A stretch of DNA of 64,000 nt from Microbacterium ureisolvens (GTDB taxonomy: Bacteria > Actinomycetota > Actinomycetes > Actinomycetales > Microbacteriaceae). Made by a program: the position numbers and the translations under genes. Positions within the stretch are counted from its first letter, which is position 1. Each line of letters starts with the position of its first letter. Positions 22,287-32,249 of this stretch are shown here, one piece after another. The stretch spans positions 186,001 to 250,000 of the forward strand of contig NZ_JAEUAX010000004.1 in assembly GCF_019511645.1 (NCBI RefSeq). Reading direction: 5' to 3'. The notes beneath the pieces are model-generated. The model made no database searches and was not told the origin of the DNA. It saw only the letters and a list, made by a program, of their open reading frames with translations.

Positions 22287-24536
22287 TCAGCGGATGCTGT
22301 TGTCGTGGTCGTGGCTGCGGCCACCGCCGTGCCCGTTCGCGGGCGCCGGGATCGACTTCTGCATCTGCACCAGGAACTCGACGTTGGACTGCGTCTCCTT
22401 GAGCTTGCCGAGCACGACCTCGAGGGCCTGCTGGGGCTCAAGGCCCGCCAGGGCGCGGCGCAGCTTCCAGGTGATCTTGACCTCGTCGGGCGACAGCAGC
22501 ATCTCTTCGCGGCGCGTGGACGACGCGTTGACGTCGACCGCCGGGAAGATGCGCTTGTCGGCGAGCTGGCGGTTCAAGCGCAGCTCGCTGTTGCCGGTGC
22601 CCTTGAACTCCTCGAAGATGACGTCGTCCATCTTGGACCCGGTCTCGACGAGGGCCGTGGCGAGGATCGTGAGCGAGCCGCCGTTCTCGATGTTCCGCGC
22701 CGCGCCGAAGAAGCGCTTGGGGGGGTACAGGGCCGACGCGTCGACGCCACCGGTGAGCACGCGGCCGGAGGTCGGCGCCGAGATGTTGTAGGCGCGTCCG
22801 AGGCGGGTGATCGAGTCGAGCAGCACGACCACGTCGCGACCGAGCTCGACCAGGCGCTTCGCGCGCTCGATGGCGAGCTCCGCGACCGTCGTGTGGTCCT
22901 CGGCGGGACGGTCGAACGTCGAGGCGATGACCTCGCCCTTCACCGTGCGCTGCATGTCGGTGACCTCTTCGGGGCGCTCGTCGACGAGCACGACCATGAG
23001 GTGGACCTCGGGGTTGTTGATCGCGATGGCGTTGGCGATCTGCTGGAGCACGATCGTCTTGCCGGCCTTCGGGGGCGCGACGATCAGTCCGCGCTGGCCC
23101 TTGCCGATCGGCGCCACGAGGTCGATGATGCGCTGCGTCAGCTTCTCGGGGGCGGTCTCGAGGCGCAGTCGCTCCTGCGGGTACAGCGGCGTGAGCTTGC
23201 CGAACTCGACGCGCGCGGCGGCGTCGTCGACCGACAGGCCGTTGATCGCGTCGACCTTGACCAGCGCGTTGTACTTCTGACGGCTGGACTGCTCGCCCTC
23301 GCGCGGCTGCTTGATGGCGCCGACGACGGCGTCGCCCTTGCGCAGGTTGTACTTCTTCACCTGGCCGAGCGAGACGTAGACGTCACTCGGGCCGGGAAGG
23401 TAGCCGGTGGTGCGCACGAACGCGTAGTTGTCGAGCACGTCGAGGATGCCGGCGATCGGGATGAGGACGTCGTCCTCGCCGATCTCGGTCTCGAACTCGT
23501 CACCGGTCGCCTGGCCGCTGCGGCGCTTGTTGCGCTGACGACCGCGGCCGTTCCCCTGGGCCGGCTGCTCCTCCTCCTGCGCGTCGGCCTTGGCGGGCTC
23601 GGCGGCGGGCTGGCTCTGGTTCTGGTTCTGGCCGCCCTGAGCGTTCTGACCGCCCTGAGCGTTCTGGCCGCCCTGGGCGTTCTGTCCGCTCTGAGCGTTC
23701 TGGTTCTGCGCGTTGCGGTTGCGGCTCCGGCTGCGGCTGCGGCTGCGGCTGCGGGACGGCGTCTCGGCGCCCTCGGCCTCCGCCGCCTGCTCGGTGCCCT
23801 CGCCCTCGGCGGGAGCCTCTGCGTCGGCGGCAGGTGCCTCAGCGGGGACGGATGCCTCCTCCGCGACCTGCTCGCCGGCCTCGGCGGGTGCGGCCTCGGG
23901 CGCTGCGGCCTCGGCGGGCGCGTCGGCCTTGGCGGGCTCGGCGGGCGCTTCCGCGGCGGGCTCGACCGGCGCGACGTCGGTGCTCTTGGCGCGGCGCGGC
24001 GCGCGCTTGCGCGGGGCCTTGGCCGGCGCGGCCGGAGCTTCGGCGGGCGCCTCCGCGGCGGCCTCCGATGCGACGGCGTCGGCGACGACCTCCTCGGCCA
24101 CGACCTCGGCGACGACGGCCTCGGCGACCGCTTCCTCGGCGACGGCGTCCGCGACCGCGGCCTCGGCGACGGCCTCTTCGGCGATCGCGTCGGCGATGAT
24201 CGCCTCGGCAACGGCCTCCTCGGCCGCTTCTTCGGCGGCCTCGGCGGCCGCGGGGTCGCCCGACTCCTCGGCGACGATCGCCTCGGCGACCGCCTCCTCG
24301 GCGACGGCTTCGGCGGCGAGGGCCTCGACGACGGCCTCGTCGGCGACGGCGTCCGCCGCCTCGGCGACTTCGACGGCCTCTTCGGCGACTTCCTCGGCCA
24401 CGACGGCCTCGATCACGGCTTCCTCAGCCACGGCTTCGGCCGAGGCCTCGATGCTGTCGACGTTCAGCTCGCCCTCGGGCGCTTCCGCGCGCTCGTCGGC
24501 CGGAACGTCGGCGTGGATCTCGGAGATGGACTCCAC
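22287..24536 (-). CDS. rho: Transcription termination factor Rho with very long disordered N-terminus
   Basis: A 749-residue protein against about 420 for E. coli Rho. The C-terminal two thirds are normal: the primary RNA-binding domain (IAGILDVLDNYAFVRTTGYL) and the hexameric ATPase with Walker A around residues 487-494 (APPKAGKT), VVLVDERPEEVTDMQR and LLLDSITRLGRAYN-type motifs. Residues 30-160 are tandem Ala/Glu/Val repeats, followed by a basic KAPRKRAPRRAK patch, an SR-rich stretch and an Asn/Gln/Gly-repeat segment at about 260-310. The usual N-terminal Rho_N helical subdomain is not recognisable. Confidence 0.96.
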   Translation of the reverse strand: MESISEIHADVPADERAEAPEGELNVDSIEASAEAVAEEAVIEAVVAEEVAEEAVEVAEAADAVADEAVVEALAAEAVAEEAVAEAIVAEESGDPAAAEAAEEAAEEAVAEAIIADAIAEEAVAEAAVADAVAEEAVAEAVVAEVVAEEVVADAVASEAAAEAPAEAPAAPAKAPRKRAPRRAKSTDVAPVEPAAEAPAEPAKADAPAEAAAPEAAPAEAGEQVAEEASVPAEAPAADAEAPAEGEGTEQAAEAEGAETPSRSRSRSRSRSRNRNAQNQNAQSGQNAQGGQNAQGGQNAQGGQNQNQSQPAAEPAKADAQEEEQPAQGNGRGRQRNKRRSGQATGDEFETEIGEDDVLIPIAGILDVLDNYAFVRTTGYLPGPSDVYVSLGQVKKYNLRKGDAVVGAIKQPREGEQSSRQKYNALVKVDAINGLSVDDAAARVEFGKLTPLYPQERLRLETAPEKLTQRIIDLVAPIGKGQRGLIVAPPKAGKTIVLQQIANAIAINNPEVHLMVVLVDERPEEVTDMQRTVKGEVIASTFDRPAEDHTTVAELAIERAKRLVELGRDVVVLLDSITRLGRAYNISAPTSGRVLTGGVDASALYPPKRFFGAARNIENGGSLTILATALVETGSKMDDVIFEEFKGTGNSELRLNRQLADKRIFPAVDVNASSTRREEMLLSPDEVKITWKLRRALAGLEPQQALEVVLGKLKETQSNVEFLVQMQKSIPAPANGHGGGRSHDHDNSIR
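23640..23711 (-). repeat. 18-base tandem repeats in rho encoding GGQNAQ units
   Basis: Four near-identical 18-base units encode Asn/Gln/Gly-rich hexapeptides in Rho. They are in frame and coding, so length may vary by slippage without breaking the gene. Confidence 0.7.
24060..24480 (-). repeat. Degenerate Ala/Glu/Val coding repeats in rho
   Basis: Repeated codons for AVAEEAV(I/V)EA-like units, strongly acidic and alanine-rich, spanning roughly residues 20-160 of Rho. Unit boundaries are irregular. Confidence 0.6.
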
Positions 24537-24602
24537 GAGTTCTCCCTTGTGAAAAACGAACGATTGTGCACGATCGCACGGCGCTGCCGGGTGGCGTCTG
24601 CC

Positions 24603-24634
24603 TGTTTCGAACAGTTGTCACGCCTGTCGAAACA
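24603..24634. promoter_or_regulatory. Inverted repeat in the rho leader
   Basis: TGTTTCGA-ACAG pairs with CTGTCGAAACA, an 11-base stem with one bulged A and a 9-base loop, about 70 bases upstream of the rho start. It lies in a 200-base gap between thrB and rho. It may be an operator or part of Rho autoregulation; neither is shown. Confidence 0.45.
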
Positions 24635-24738
24635 CCCGCCGACGGGGTGAGGGACCGCGAGGGTGCTCAGCGGACGTCGGCAGGTCAGAATGCCGTGCGG
24701 TGGTTTCGCAGATTTGCGACGGAGGCCAGATTCACGTC

Positions 24739-25686
24739 TTACGTGGAACCCTCCGCGTACTCCCTCACTGTACCACCCTTGAAGTCGACGGCGAGCATGA
24801 GCGCCTCCCACGGGGTGTCGGTCGCCGCCGCGGCGAGAGCGGCCGCTTCAAGGCGCCGCCCCGGGCCGTCGGCGAGCACGAGCACGCTCGGTCCCGCCCC
24901 CGACACGACGGCCGCGAAGCCCGCGGCGCGGAGGGCACGCACCAGACCGTCGGTCTCGGGCATCGCGCTCGCACGGTAGTTCTGGTGCAGCTTGTCCTCC
25001 GTGGCCGCCTGCAGCAGTTCGGGGCTCTGCGTGAGCGCCGCGATCAGCAATGCGGAGCGCGAGACGTTGAAGACCGCGTCCTCCCGCGGCACGTGCATCG
25101 GCTGGAGGCTCCGCGCGAGCTTCGTCGACATCGTGAACGACGGCACGAAGACGAGCGGCGACACGCCGCGGTGCACGAGCAGCTTCTTGTGCTGCGGACC
25201 GTCCTCGTCGACCCACGCGATGGTGAGGCCGCCGAACAGCGCGGGTGCGACGTTGTCGGGGTGCCCCTCGAGCTCTGTCGCGAGGCCGAGCAGCGCGTCG
25301 GGCCCGAACTCGACGTCGCCCTCCAGCAGGCCTTTGGCCGCCAGGAGGCCGGAGACGACGGCCGCGCCCGACGAACCGAGGCCGCGCCCGTGCGGGATCA
25401 CGTTCTTGGCGACCAGGCGGAGTCCCGGCATCCGTCGCCCGACCGATTCGTAGGCATAGGCGATCGCGCGCACCACGAGGTGCGACGCGTCGCGCGGCAC
25501 GTCGGCGGCACCCGCCCCTTCGACCTCGATCTCGAGCTCGCCCTCGGGCAGCGACGTGACGTCGAGCTCGTCGTACACGCTCAGCGCGAGGCCGAGGGTG
25601 TCGAACCCGGGTCCGAGGTTGGCGCTCGTCGCGGGCACCCGCACCACCACCCGGCGGCCCGGCGCCGGGGCGACGGCTGCGTTCAC
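24739..25686 (-). CDS. thrB: Homoserine kinase
   Basis: A 315-residue GHMP kinase that phosphorylates homoserine for ThrC. The N-terminal motif [20 protein letters not shown] and the ATP-binding motif [17 protein letters not shown] are clear, as is the late [17 protein letters not shown] at 25686 overlaps the thrC stop by 4 bases, fixing the start. It is the last gene of a lysA-hom-thrC-thrB run. Confidence 0.95.
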   Translation of the reverse strand: MNAAVAPAPGRRVVVRVPATSANLGPGFDTLGLALSVYDELDVTSLPEGELEIEVEGAGAADVPRDASHLVVRAIAYAYESVGRRMPGLRLVAKNVIPHGRGLGSSGAAVVSGLLAAKGLLEGDVEFGPDALLGLATELEGHPDNVAPALFGGLTIAWVDEDGPQHKKLLVHRGVSPLVFVPSFTMSTKLARSLQPMHVPREDAVFNVSRSALLIAALTQSPELLQAATEDKLHQNYRASAMPETDGLVRALRAAGFAAVVSGAGPSVLVLADGPGRRLEAAALAAAATDTPWEALMLAVDFKGGTVREYAEGST

Positions 25687-26771
25687 GCGGTCGCCGCCGC
25701 GGGTGCCAGCTCGAGGACGGACGCCACCTCCGACGTCGTGGCGTCGACCACAGTGGGCTCGACCTCCGAGCCGTCGGCGTTGCGCAGCGCCCAGTGCGGG
25801 TCCTTGAGGCCGTGGCCGGTCACGGTGAGCACGACACGCGCACCCTGCGGCACGATGCCGGCCTCGACGCGGTCGAGCAGGCCCGCGACGCTGATCGCCG
25901 ACGCGGGCTCGACGAAAATGCCGACCTCGCCCGCGAGGAGCTTCTGCGCCGCCAGGATGCGGTCGTCGTCGATGGCGCCGAAGTACCCGTCGGTCGCCGC
26001 GCGGGCCTCGAGCGCGAGATCCCACGAGGCCGGGTTGCCGATGCGGATGGCGCTGGCGACCGTCTCGGGGTGCTTGACGACCTCGCCGCGCACCAGCGGC
26101 GCGGAGCCCTCGGCCTGGAAGCCGAACATGCGCGGCACGCGGGTCGAGACCCCGGCCTCCGCCTCTTCGCGGTAGCCGCGGGTGTAGGCGGTGTAGTTGC
26201 CGGCGTTGCCGACGGGGATGAAGTGGAAGTCAGGGGCGTCGCCGAGCTGCTCGACGACCTCGTACGCGGCGGTCTTCTGACCGTCGATGCGGTCGGGGTT
26301 GACCGAGTTGACGAGATGCACGGGGTAGTTGTCGGCGAGCTCGCGCGCGATCTCGAGGCAGTCGTCGAAGTTGCCGCGGATCTGGATGAGACGCCCGTTG
26401 TGCGCGACGGCCTGGCTGAGCTTGCCCATCGCGATCTTGCCCTCGGGCACCAGCACCGCCGCGGTGATGCCGGCGTGCGCGGCGTACGCGGCCGCCGAGG
26501 CGGAGGTGTTGCCGGTCGAGGCGCAGATGACGGCCTTCGCTCCGTGCTCGATCGCTCGCGAGACGGCGACGGTCATGCCGCGGTCCTTGAACGAGCCGGT
26601 GGGGTTCATGCCCTCGAACTTCACCCACACGTCGGTGCCGGTGCGGCGCGACAGCGCCGGCGCGGGCAGGAGCGGCGTGCCGCCCTCGCCGAGGGTGACC
26701 ACGGTCGAGGCATCCGTGACGCCCAGACGATCTGCGTACTCGCGGAGGACTCCGCGCCAAACGTGTGCCAT
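25683..26771 (-). CDS. thrC: Threonine synthase
   Basis: A 362-residue PLP enzyme converting O-phosphohomoserine to threonine. The PLP lysine is in [16 protein letters not shown], and the phosphate loop region reads [15 protein letters not shown]. The length matches the short actinobacterial class. It sits 24 bases after hom and overlaps thrB by 4 bases. Confidence 0.96.
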   Translation of the reverse strand: MAHVWRGVLREYADRLGVTDASTVVTLGEGGTPLLPAPALSRRTGTDVWVKFEGMNPTGSFKDRGMTVAVSRAIEHGAKAVICASTGNTSASAAAYAAHAGITAAVLVPEGKIAMGKLSQAVAHNGRLIQIRGNFDDCLEIARELADNYPVHLVNSVNPDRIDGQKTAAYEVVEQLGDAPDFHFIPVGNAGNYTAYTRGYREEAEAGVSTRVPRMFGFQAEGSAPLVRGEVVKHPETVASAIRIGNPASWDLALEARAATDGYFGAIDDDRILAAQKLLAGEVGIFVEPASAISVAGLLDRVEAGIVPQGARVVLTVTGHGLKDPHWALRNADGSEVEPTVVDATTSEVASVLELAPAAATA

Positions 26772-26795
26772 GTCAGTTCTCCTTCAGAAAAGTCT

Positions 26796-28109
26796 TCAAT
26801 TGCCTTCGACACGCAGCACCGAGACGACGCGCTCGACGACGCCGCTCGCGGCGAGACGGTCCACCGTCTCACTCAGGTCCTGCTCGAGAGCCTTGTGCGT
26901 GCCGATCACCAGTCGTGCCACGCCGCTGTCGCCGTCGGCCGACTCCACGACCGTCTGCTCGACGGTCGCGATCGACACACGGCCCTCGCTCAGGATTCCC
27001 GCGATCGTGGCCAGCACGCCCGGCTGGTCGTCGACCTCGAGCGTGATCTGGTATCGCGTGGTGACGCGTCCGACCGGGACGATCGGAAGGTTCGCGAGCG
27101 TCGACTCGCCCACGCCGACGCCCCCGGCGATGTGGCGGCGCGCCGCCGAGACGACGTCGCCGAGCACGGCCGAGGCGGTCTGCACGCCGCCGGCGCCCGC
27201 GCCGTAGAACATGAGGTTGCCGGCCGCCTCGGCCTGCACGAACACCGCGTTGTTCGCGCCGTGCACGCTCGCGAGCGGGTGCGCGCGGTCGATGAGGGCC
27301 GGGTAGACGCGCACCGAGATGGATTCACCGGATGCCTCGGTCAGGCGCTCGCACACGGCGAGCAGCTTGATGACGTACCCGGCGTGGCGCGCGGCATCCA
27401 TCATCGACTTGTCGATCGAGGTGATGCCCTCGCGGTGCACGGCATCGAGGGGCACCGTGGTGTGGAAGGCGAGGCTCGCCAGGATCGCGGCCTTCTGCGC
27501 GGCGTCGTAGCCCTCGACGTCGGCCGTCGGATCCGCCTCGGCGTAGCCGAGCCGCTGCGCGTCGGCGAGCACGTCGGCGAACTCGGCGCCCTCGGTGTCC
27601 ATGCGGTCGAGGATGTAGTTCGTCGTGCCGTTGACGATGCCCATGATGCGCTGGACGCGGTCACCGGCGAGAGAGTCGCGCAGCGGACGGATGATCGGGA
27701 TGGCACCGGCGGCGGCCGCCTCGTAGTAGACCTCGGCGCCCACCTGGTCGGCGGCGTCGAAGATCTCGGGGCCGTGCGTCGCGAGGAGCGCCTTGTTGGC
27801 GGTCACGATGTCGGCGCCGGAGTTGATCGCGTGCAGCAGGTACTCGCGGGCCGGCTCGATGCCGCCCATGAGCTCGATGACGATGTCGGAGCCGACGATG
27901 AGCGAGTCCGCGTCGGTCGTGAAGAGCTCGCGCGGCAGGTCGACGTCGCGCTTCGCGTCGACGTCGCGCACCGCGATGCCCACCAGCTCCAGTCGCGCGC
28001 CCGCCCGGTCGGCGAGCTCGTCGGCGTGCTGTCGCAGCAGCGAGGCGACCTGCGAGCCGACGGCTCCGGCTCCCAGCAGTGCGACGCGGAGGCGGCGGTA
28101 GTCGGTCAT
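26796..28109 (-). CDS. hom: Homoserine dehydrogenase
   Basis: A 437-residue protein with an NAD(P)-binding start LRVALLGAGAVGSQVASLL, the catalytic-domain motif YEAAAAGAIPIIRPLRDSLAGD and a C-terminal ACT domain (LEVDDQPGVLATIAGILSEG). The ACT domain implies feedback by threonine, as known for the Gram-positive enzyme. It overlaps the lysA stop by 4 bases and precedes thrC. Confidence 0.96.
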   Translation of the reverse strand: MTDYRRLRVALLGAGAVGSQVASLLRQHADELADRAGARLELVGIAVRDVDAKRDVDLPRELFTTDADSLIVGSDIVIELMGGIEPAREYLLHAINSGADIVTANKALLATHGPEIFDAADQVGAEVYYEAAAAGAIPIIRPLRDSLAGDRVQRIMGIVNGTTNYILDRMDTEGAEFADVLADAQRLGYAEADPTADVEGYDAAQKAAILASLAFHTTVPLDAVHREGITSIDKSMMDAARHAGYVIKLLAVCERLTEASGESISVRVYPALIDRAHPLASVHGANNAVFVQAEAAGNLMFYGAGAGGVQTASAVLGDVVSAARRHIAGGVGVGESTLANLPIVPVGRVTTRYQITLEVDDQPGVLATIAGILSEGRVSIATVEQTVVESADGDSGVARLVIGTHKALEQDLSETVDRLAASGVVERVVSVLRVEGN

Positions 28110-29563
28110 GCGTTCCCTTCCGTCGGTGCGCCGGCGGACTCACGCCCGTCGTGCACGGTGCTGAGGCCGGCGTCACGGGCGAGCAGATCGTCGATCGTCT
28201 CCCCGCGCACGATGACGCGTGCCTCTCCCCCGCGAAGCGCCACGACGGGCGGGCGGGGGACGTAGTTGTAGTTGCTCGAGAGCGAGAAGCAGTAGGCGCC
28301 GGTGGCGGGGACCGCCAGCAGGTCGCCGGGCGAGACGTCGCCCGGCAGATACTCGGCGTCGACCACGACGTCCCCGGACTCGCAGTGCTTGCCGACGACC
28401 CGGGCGAGGACGGGCTCGACATCACTCGTGCGCGACGCGATGCGGGCCGAGAACTGGGCGCCGTACAGAGCCGGGCGCGCGTTGTCGCTCATGCCGCCGT
28501 CGACGCTCACGTAAAGGCGCGTGTCGCCGCTTTCGAGCGCCACCGGCTTGGTCGTGCCGACCTCGTACAGCGTCACCCCCGCGCGGCCGACGATGGCGCG
28601 GCCGGGCTCGAATGCGAGATTCGGAACCGGGATGCCGCGCACCTCGCACTGCCGCGCGACGGCCTCCGCGATACCCAGGGCCAGCGCCTCGATCGGCGTC
28701 GGGTCATCGGCGGACGTGTAGGCGATGCCGAAGCCGCCACCCAGGTTCAGCACGGGCAGTTCGCCGCCCTCGCGGAGCTCGGCGTGCAGCTCCACGAGGC
28801 GGGAGGCGGACTCCTCGAACCCGGCGGTGCCGAAGATCTGCGAGCCGATGTGGCAGTGCAGACCCACGAACTCGAGCCCGGGGAGCTCGCGGATGCGGGC
28901 GGCAGCGGCCGGGGCATCCGTCAGGGTGAAGCCGAATTTCTGGTCTTCGTGGGCCGTCGCGAGGAAATCGTGCGTCTCGGCGTGCACGCCGCTGTTGACC
29001 CGCAGCAGCACGGCCTGGCTGGCTCCGCGGCGCTCGACGATCGCGGCGAGGCGCTCGATCTCTATGAGGCTGTCGATGACGATCGAGCCGATTCCTGCCT
29101 CGACGGCGCGCTCGAGCTCGGCCACGGACTTGTTGTTGCCGTGGAAGCCCAGGCGCGCCGGGTCGGCTCCCGCCGCGAGGGCGACGGCGAGCTCGCCGCC
29201 GCTGCACACGTCGACCGCGAGTCCTTCCTCCGTGACCCAGCGCACGACCTCGGTGCTGAGGAACGCCTTGCCGGCGTAGTAGACGCGAGCCTGCACCCCG
29301 TGCAGCGCCGCCGCCGCGCGGAAGGCGTCGAGGGTGCGGCGGGCGGTCGCACGCACCTCGTCCTCGTCGACGACGTAGAGAGGAGTCCCGAACCGCTCGC
29401 GCAGCGCGGTCGCGGGGATGCCGCCGAGCTCGAGCACGCCGTCGGCGTCACGGGTCGCGGCCGCCGGCCACACCGCGGAGGGGAGCCCGTTCGCGTCGGC
29501 GGGGCGTTCGAGCCACACGGGAGCGACGGAACGGGTATGCGGGTCGGCGGACACGGGGACCAA
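28106..29563 (-). CDS. lysA: Diaminopimelate decarboxylase
   Basis: A 485-residue fold-type III PLP enzyme producing lysine from meso-diaminopimelate. The PLP lysine is in ARVYYAGKAFLSTEV; GGGFGIAYT and AFEPGRAIVGRAG are the phosphate- and substrate-binding motifs, and the partner-subunit Cys/Glu region is GKHCESGDVVV. It heads the hom-thrC-thrB cluster and is separated from the upstream DUF2993 gene by 137 bases. Confidence 0.95.
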   Translation of the reverse strand: MVPVSADPHTRSVAPVWLERPADANGLPSAVWPAAATRDADGVLELGGIPATALRERFGTPLYVVDEDEVRATARRTLDAFRAAAALHGVQARVYYAGKAFLSTEVVRWVTEEGLAVDVCSGGELAVALAAGADPARLGFHGNNKSVAELERAVEAGIGSIVIDSLIEIERLAAIVERRGASQAVLLRVNSGVHAETHDFLATAHEDQKFGFTLTDAPAAAARIRELPGLEFVGLHCHIGSQIFGTAGFEESASRLVELHAELREGGELPVLNLGGGFGIAYTSADDPTPIEALALGIAEAVARQCEVRGIPVPNLAFEPGRAIVGRAGVTLYEVGTTKPVALESGDTRLYVSVDGGMSDNARPALYGAQFSARIASRTSDVEPVLARVVGKHCESGDVVVDAEYLPGDVSPGDLLAVPATGAYCFSLSSNYNYVPRPPVVALRGGEARVIVRGETIDDLLARDAGLSTVHDGRESAGAPTEGNA

Positions 29564-29700
29564 TCGGTGGGAGCTTCGACGCTGGCCGTCCGGGAGTCCG
29601 GGGGCGGCTCTGCCAGGCCGGAAGGGTCACGTGCCTGGCGGTGGTAGCAGTCTATGGCACGCGGCTGCGGGCCCCCGCGCCGTATGACGCCCGACCCATC

Positions 29701-30534
29701 TCAGGCGCAGGTGCCGTTCTCCTGGAGCGCGGGATCGGTGGCGATGGCCCCGTCGACGTCGAAGTCGGCGACCAGGACGTCACCGGTCACCTCGACGGAG
29801 GTGAGCGTGACGCCTGCCGGCAGGTACTGCGCGACACACACGTCCCAGTCGCGCACCACGCCGTCGGCGAGTCGGCCGAACGTCTTCTGCACCTGTGCCG
29901 CCGACACCTCGGCGCCGCCGAGCTGCAGCGACGCGGGCGTGAGCACGAGGTCTCCCTGATCGGCCGACGGGGTGAGCGCCGCACCGACCGGGACGGTCGC
30001 GCCGAACAGCGTGAGGTCGACCTCCATGGTGACGTTGGGCGCCGCCAGCCCGAGGCTGTCGACGGGGAAGCCGTCGACGTTGGACATCAGTGCGCGCAGC
30101 TGCTGCTCGTCGAGCACCACCGTCGCGTCCGCGTTCGCGATGGCGCCGTCACGGACGGACACGCCGTGCGCGACGACCGAGACGTCTCCCGTCACCTGCG
30201 CGTCGGACCCCTGGCCGCCGATCGTGACGTCATAGGACGAGATCGTCAGCTCGGTCAGCGTGCCGGCGATGAGCTGCGGGAGCACGGCGCCTTCGATCCC
30301 GACGTCGATCTGCTGATCCGCCGGCAGCGAGAGCTGAGTGCGCACCTGGTCCTGCACGATGCCGGTCACGATCTGGCGGGCGATCGCCTCGGCCGCGAAC
30401 CACGCGGCCACCGCGAGCACCGCGACGATCGCGAACGCCACGACCCACGGCCACACGCGGCGCGAACGCCGCGGTGTCGCCGGCACCATGCCGTCGGGAA
30501 GGGGTTCGGTGACCTGCGTGTCGCCTGCGGCCAT
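29701..30534 (-). CDS. DUF2993 (LmeA-like) anchored protein
   Basis: A 277-residue protein. A polar N-terminus is followed by one hydrophobic segment (VWPWVVAFAIVAVLAVAAWF) and a long beta-rich extracytoplasmic part typical of DUF2993, the family of mycobacterial LmeA, which binds lipids and supports lipomannan elongation. Here only the family is visible. It starts two bases after the argS stop, so it is translationally linked to it. The role is unknown. Confidence 0.8.
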   Translation of the reverse strand: MAAGDTQVTEPLPDGMVPATPRRSRRVWPWVVAFAIVAVLAVAAWFAAEAIARQIVTGIVQDQVRTQLSLPADQQIDVGIEGAVLPQLIAGTLTELTISSYDVTIGGQGSDAQVTGDVSVVAHGVSVRDGAIANADATVVLDEQQLRALMSNVDGFPVDSLGLAAPNVTMEVDLTLFGATVPVGAALTPSADQGDLVLTPASLQLGGAEVSAAQVQKTFGRLADGVVRDWDVCVAQYLPAGVTLTSVEVTGDVLVADFDVDGAIATDPALQENGTCA

Positions 30535-30536
30535 GT

Positions 30537-32204
30537 CTACATCCGTTCCGGTGCGGTGACGCCGAGAAGATCGAGCCCGTTGCGCAGCACCTGACCGGTG
30601 GCGTCGTTGAGCCACAGTCGGGTGCGGTGCACCGGCTCGACGGGCTCGTCGCCGAGCGGGATGACGCGGCAGTTGTCGTACCAGCGGTGGTAGAGCCCGG
30701 CGAGCTCCTCGAGGTAGCGGGCCACGCGATGCGGCTCGCGCACCTCGGCGGCGAACGCGACGATGCGCGGGAACTCCTGAAGCGCGCCGAGGAGCGCCGA
30801 CTCGGTCTCGTGCGTCAGCAGCTCGGGGGCGAACTCGGAGCGGTCGACGCCCGAAGCGTGGGCGTTGCGGGCCACGTTGTGCGTACGCGCGTGGGCGTAC
30901 TGCACGTAGAAGACCGGGTTGTCGTTGGTGCGCTTGCGGAGGATCTCGGGGTCGAGCGTCAGGGGCGAGTCCGCGGGGTACCGCGCGAGCGAGTAGCGCA
31001 GCGCATCGGTGCCGATCCACTCGCGCAGGTCGTCGAGCTCGATGATGTTGCCCGCGCGCTTGGACAGCCGCGCACCGTTGACGGAGACGAGCTGCCCGAT
31101 GAGCACCTCGATGTCCTTCTCGGGGTCGTCGCCGGCGGCACCTGCGAGCGCCTTGAGACGGTGCACGTAGCCGTGGTGATCGGCGCCGAGCAGGTAGATC
31201 TTGTGCGCGAAGCCGCGGTCGCCCTTGTTGAGGTAGTACGCGGCGTCGGCGGCGAAGTAGGTGTATTCGCCGTTGGAGCGGCGGATGACGCGATCCTTGT
31301 CGTCCCCGAAGTCGGTGGTGCGCACCCACACCGCACCGTCCTCGTCGAACACGTGGCCCTGCTCGCGCAGGCGGTCGACCGCCTCGTCGACCAGGCTGGG
31401 CTCGCCGTTCGCGCCCTTCGCGTGGAGCGTGCGCTCGCTGAAGAACACGTCGAAGTGCACGTTGAACTTCTCGAGCGACGCCTGCAGGTCGCCGAGCTGC
31501 AGCTCGTACGCCCGGTCGCGGGCGGTCAGCAGCTGCTCGTCCTCGGGGAGCGAGAGCAGGTCGGGCACCCCCGAGACGACGCGCTGCGCAAGGTCGTCGA
31601 TGTACGAACCCGGGTAGCCGTCCTCAGGCGTCGGCTCGCCCTTGGCTGCGGCCAGCACCGAACGGCCGAAGCGATCCATCTGCGCGCCGGCGTCGTTGAC
31701 GTAGAACTCGCGGACGAGCGTCGCGCCGCTGGCGAGCAGCAGGCGCGCCATCGAGTCGCCGAGCGCCGCCCAGCGGGTGTGGCCGATGTGCATCGGCCCG
31801 GTCGGGTTCGCGCTCACGAACTCGAGGTTGATGGTGTTGCCGCGCTGCGACTCGTTCGTCCCGAACGCCGCGCCCGCGTCGACGATGGTCTTCGCGAGCG
31901 CGCCCGCGGCCGCAGCATCCAATCGGATGTTGATGAAGCCGGGTCCGGCGACCTCGACGTCGGCGACGCCGTCGACCTGTGCAAGCCCTGCCGCGATGTC
32001 GGTGGCGAACTCGCGGGGATTCGCGCCGACGGCCTTCGCGAGCTTGAGCGCCGCGTTCGAGGCCCAGTCGCCGTGATCGCGGTTCTTCGGCCGCTCGAGC
32101 GGCAGATCGGCGGCGGTGAGACCCTCGGCAGCACCGGGTCGTCGCGCCTCCGCGAGCGGGGCGACGACGGCGAGCAGGGCGGCGGAGAGGGCTTCGGGGT
32201 TCAT
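30537..32204 (-). CDS. argS: Arginyl-tRNA synthetase
   Basis: A 555-residue class Ia synthetase. The HIGH motif occurs as [17 protein letters not shown]; the KMSKS position reads ARLSKRAGN. The N-terminal Add-1 domain and the C-terminal anticodon-binding helices (ending [15 protein letters not shown]) are present, so the gene is full length. It charges tRNA-Arg; a tRNA-Arg(CCG) gene lies 2 kb away by coincidence or history. It heads the argS-DUF2993-lysA-hom-thrC-thrB run. Confidence 0.96.
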   Translation of the reverse strand: MNPEALSAALLAVVAPLAEARRPGAAEGLTAADLPLERPKNRDHGDWASNAALKLAKAVGANPREFATDIAAGLAQVDGVADVEVAGPGFINIRLDAAAAGALAKTIVDAGAAFGTNESQRGNTINLEFVSANPTGPMHIGHTRWAALGDSMARLLLASGATLVREFYVNDAGAQMDRFGRSVLAAAKGEPTPEDGYPGSYIDDLAQRVVSGVPDLLSLPEDEQLLTARDRAYELQLGDLQASLEKFNVHFDVFFSERTLHAKGANGEPSLVDEAVDRLREQGHVFDEDGAVWVRTTDFGDDKDRVIRRSNGEYTYFAADAAYYLNKGDRGFAHKIYLLGADHHGYVHRLKALAGAAGDDPEKDIEVLIGQLVSVNGARLSKRAGNIIELDDLREWIGTDALRYSLARYPADSPLTLDPEILRKRTNDNPVFYVQYAHARTHNVARNAHASGVDRSEFAPELLTHETESALLGALQEFPRIVAFAAEVREPHRVARYLEELAGLYHRWYDNCRVIPLGDEPVEPVHRTRLWLNDATGQVLRNGLDLLGVTAPERM

Positions 32205-32249
32205 AGCCCGTCAAGTCTACGGGCGCCGCCTGCGCGGCCCTTGCCCGGG

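Noticed and set aside
23640..23711. Tandem repeat considered as a CRISPR-like array
   Set aside because: Units are contiguous, 18 bases long and in frame within rho with no spacers; no cas genes occur.
22305..24650. 781-codon plus-strand frame opposite rho
   Set aside because: Its Gly/Leu repeats are the reverse complement of the Rho repeats; no start signal or family pattern.
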